Under the pieces are notes generated by a model. That model was not told the DNA's origin, ran no database searches, and was given only the letters and a program-made list of their open reading frames with translations. The translations under genes were made by a program, and so were the position numbers. A DNA stretch of 64,000 nt from Antitrichia curtipendula. Lineage: Eukaryota; Streptophyta; Bryopsida; Hypnales; Leucodontaceae. Where the stretch lies: positions 3,410,001 through 3,474,000 of the forward strand of contig OX579635.1 of the NCBI GenBank assembly GCA_951230915.1, given 5' to 3'. Position 1 is the first letter of the stretch. Each line of letters opens with the position of its first letter. Shown in pieces: positions 61,287-64,000 of the stretch.

Positions 61287-62019
61287 GGGTGAATGCAAGA
61301 AAGACTAGTACTATTTTTTGTCACACTTGACGTGTCGGACTTGTTATCGGCTATAACTTTTGAAGAATGAATCCAATTAACTTGAATTTTTTTTTGAAGA
61401 TGGCTAACCTGATCTTGTTTAGATCCCTTATTTTTCAAAAATATTTAAAAATCATTTTATATTTCAATTTCAATTTGGCTAATTTGTCACACTTTGCAGT
61501 TTAGGGGTTTTTAGTACTGGGGAGTATCCAAACTTAATGATCTAGATCTGAAATTTCTATGGTCTATTCCCATAGTAGGAACTCATGTATCTACCAAAGG
61601 AAATTTAAAAATATTTTATTTTATGCCCTCCACATACGTGCAAACAGGGCTCCCTTGCGCGCGCAGTTCTGAACATTCAAAATTGTTTCAAGATCATTTT
61701 TTTGGTGAAATGTCTTTCCTATAAAGTCTTCCCAAATGGCCAATTTTTAGTTTCCTTAAAAATTGTTTTTTCTATTTTTTACAAATTAAAATGTGAAAGT
61801 ACCTATTTTCATGAGATTTTGCACTTTTTCAATTCTCCTACTTAGAGAATTTTTCTATGCTTTTCCTTCCTAGGGTAACTTCTTCTTAAAGGTGTATACA
61901 TTGAACATATTTTTCAGATTTTTTTTAAAAAAGATTTCTAATTAAACAGTACTCCCAAAAAAATCAGCAGTACTGTGGAAAACGCTACGCAAAGTGGACG
62001 GTCTTTCTTGCATTCACCC
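61287..62019. mobile_element. Non-autonomous TIR element, 733 bp
   Basis: Ends GGGTGAATGCAAGAAAGAC and GTCTTTCTTGCATTCACCC are perfect inverted repeats. Flanks are TTAT on both sides (61283-61286 and 62020-62023), a 4-bp target duplication as at 23202-24051. No transposase frame is visible. Confidence 0.82.
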
Positions 62020-62590
62020 TTATAGTCCAAAATAGCCCTTAATTTTATGTCACACTTGCCAATTTGGAGGTTTTAAGAATTATTTAGTACCCCAAAAAAC
62101 AAATTAAAAGGTGAAACTTGGAAGACATACTTAGTCTTCTAGTAGATTTGTATTTATCATTTGGAAAAATTCTGAAAATAGGTAATTTTATGTGGTGTGA
62201 AAGTTCACAAAATGAGTTTCTTCCAACTTGCATTATCAGACATGTAAAATATTATTTTGGTAGTTCTTTTGGTAAGGGACCATCTCCATAGAATTGTTAC
62301 AAATCATGGACAATTTTGTTTTTTAATTTCATTTTTTTCTATATTTTTTTCTATTTTTTCCTAATCAAGGCATCAAAATATTGATTTTCTTGAGATATGG
62401 CACTTTTTTAGTTCTTCTATTTAGAGAATTTTTCTTTGATTTTCCTTTGGTGGTTACCTTCATCTTAAAAGCATATACATTGGACATATATTTTGAGTCT
62501 AAAAAAAATGTTTTTTTAGTTTTAAAATACTCCAAAAAACTAAATATGAATATAGTGAAAATGCATAGTAGGTGTTTCTTGTAATCACCC
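62020..62590. mobile_element. 5'-truncated second copy of the same TIR element
   Basis: The interior follows that of 61287-62019 in the same orientation (GTCACACTT, CTATTTAGAGAATTTTTCT and CATATACATTG.ACATAT blocks). The right end GGTGTTTCTTGTAATCACCC is present at 62590, but the left terminus is missing, so the copy starts inside the element, about 30 bp after the first copy ends. Confidence 0.7.
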
Positions 62591-62658
62591 TACAACCAAT
62601 ACTATCCATATTTGCAATAGAATCAGTAGGTATTTTATGTTTTCACCCATTTCTATTA

Positions 62659-63224
62659 CTCCCTCCGTTCCAAAATAATATTTCTGTTGGTTTCAATTTT
62701 TTGTCCCAAAATAATCTTCTTGTTGCACTTTGTGACCTTAAAAATTGTACTAATTTGGCTTTTAATTTTTATATGGGGCTAGTAAAATAATTATGAGCAA
62801 TAGTTCTCCCTCCATTCATGCAATCATCATTTGAAAGACAAACAAAATGACTAAGGGTAAATCAACACTTTTGTACTTATTTTTTGCATCTCTTTTAGTG
62901 TTGCCCACTTGAAAGATATGAAGCTTTGGGAGGTGGTATAGAGGTCTACACATGTTCTTAGGTCATACTAAATATCCACAAAATGACACCTCACAATCAA
63001 CAATTAAGTGCCAATGGGTGCTCCTTGAAAATGTCCAAAAATTTCCACTTTTCAATAGTTACTCCAAAATTGCACTTTGAAAAGATTTATGAAATTCAAA
63101 GTTTTTAGGATGCTAGGAGTGCACTAAATTATATTTACAACATGAAATGGGTTTTTAAAATGTTATTTTCAGCTTTATCTAAAACATTTTGTCCAATAAG
63201 AAGATCAATTTGGGACGAAAAGAG
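62659..63224. mobile_element. Stowaway/mariner-like MITE, 566 bp
   Basis: Left end CTCCCTCCGTTCCAAAATAA is the plant Stowaway terminus, preceded by TA (62657-62658). The right end TTTGGGACGAAAAGAG is followed by TA (63225-63226). It is longer than typical Stowaway MITEs and contains only short open frames, so it is non-autonomous. Confidence 0.75.
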
Positions 63225-64000
63225 TAGTTGTTAAGGACACTATCTCAACTAACTATATTAAGATTTATTATCAAAAATTCTATTAATAAAAAGTAATGGA
63301 TATTGCCACCAACCCTTTTCAAAGACCATAGACTTTTAAACCCAAGAAGTTGAACATTGTGGGTATTGCTACTAAATACTAAAATGTGATGGATATTGCT
63401 ACAAAACATTAAATGTTTTTCAGCCCCTATGGAGGGCTGTGAGTTCTCCTAGGTTCCCAGACTCTAAAAATTGCACTGTAGCAACTACTTGACGTAGTAG
63501 AGAGACTGCCACATCATTTTTATATTATAAATTAATTAATAAAATAAAATAAATAAATTCAACTTTTTTTCATTTTTAAAACATTCAGGTGCTAAGGTGC
63601 TAAGGTGCTAAATCTAACTAGAATGTACGGTAGTGACAAAGCCACTTACTTCCATAATCAAAGATGAAATATGCAAAACATGGATGAAATGCTATTTATT
63701 CATCCAAAAAAGAGTCATATCATCCTAATATTTTGAAGCAATTCATTATTTCATCCAGTAAAAATGGAATAGTATATTTCATATTGATTTAAAACTAGAT
63801 TTATCTCCAAAAAATCCTATCCCCAAATAATTAAGTGAACATAGGAAAAAATGCATCTCATGAATATAAGGCAAACTAGTTTACGATTGGCAAAATGATT
63901 GGTTTACCTTATTGGCATTGTTGATAAATTTTAATTTTTTTTCTACATAAAGACAAATGTCAAAAATGAGGAGAAAAATTGAAATTTTAAAATAATTACA
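63225..64000. other. AT-rich spacer with short tandem repeats
   Basis: No gene was found. GGTGCTAA-type 8-mers repeat three times at about 63589-63612, and GGATATTGC(C/T)AC units recur at 63299, 63361 and 63391. The rest is low-complexity AT-rich sequence running to the window edge. Confidence 0.5.

Noticed and set aside
63420..63450. Palindrome-like CAGCCCCTATGGAGGGCTG
   Set aside because: Short imperfect pairing of the kind expected by chance; no partner copies were seen.

Overview
The window is nuclear DNA of a land plant or close streptophyte relative. The evidence is the gene content: a plant vacuolar-type amino acid transporter, a DRP1-class dynamin, a UPF0548/DUF1990 protein and a probable chloroplast-targeted membrane protein. 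Genes carry many short GT-AG introns and are separated by long AT-rich spacers full of small non-autonomous DNA transposons. A non-seed plant (bryophyte or lycophyte grade) fits the mix of multi-intron genes and intronless families, but the exact lineage cannot be fixed from sequence alone. No CRISPR, operon, tRNA or rRNA was seen.

Layout. 1-2.8 kb: hAT-like MITEs, a three-unit tandem repeat and a TATA promoter. 2.86-5.03 kb (+): AVT/SLC38-type amino acid transporter, 5 exons. 7.4-8.0 kb (+): small two-TM protein, probably plastid. 9.6-14.2 kb (-): PIF1 helicase with a C-terminal CCHC zinc knuckle, 10 exons. 16.3-18.7 kb (+): proteasome beta-1 subunit, 9 exons. 18.7-25.2 kb: AT-rich spacer with an 849-bp TIR element. 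26.3-31.3 kb (+): DRP1-type dynamin, 16 exons. 31.3-36.3 kb: AT-rich spacer with a piggyBac-like and a Stowaway-like element. 37.3-39.7 kb (+): intronless Kelch/coiled-coil protein. 39.7-41.5 kb (+): truncated DRP1 pseudogene. 41.8-49.9 kb: four intronless RING-HC E3-ligase-like genes; the outer two are near-identical inverted copies. 52.6-53.8 kb (-): UPF0548 protein, 4 exons. 55.7-59.7 kb (-): RIO1 kinase, 11 exons plus a possible in-frame cassette exon. 60.8-64 kb: stacked MITEs.

Exon structures were built by matching reading phase, GT-AG (one GC-AG) signals and recalled family motifs. Every listed multi-exon model closes in frame. The genes do not form a pathway: proteasome, RIO1, dynamin and helicase are independent housekeeping genes.

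The part most worth following up is the RING cluster, with its inverted duplication and a recurring AC(A/C)ACCGAG-type motif upstream of all four genes. Next are two elements with piggyBac-like TTAA/CCC...GGG/TTAA ends, a TIR family with 4-bp target duplications, and the RIO1 cassette exon.
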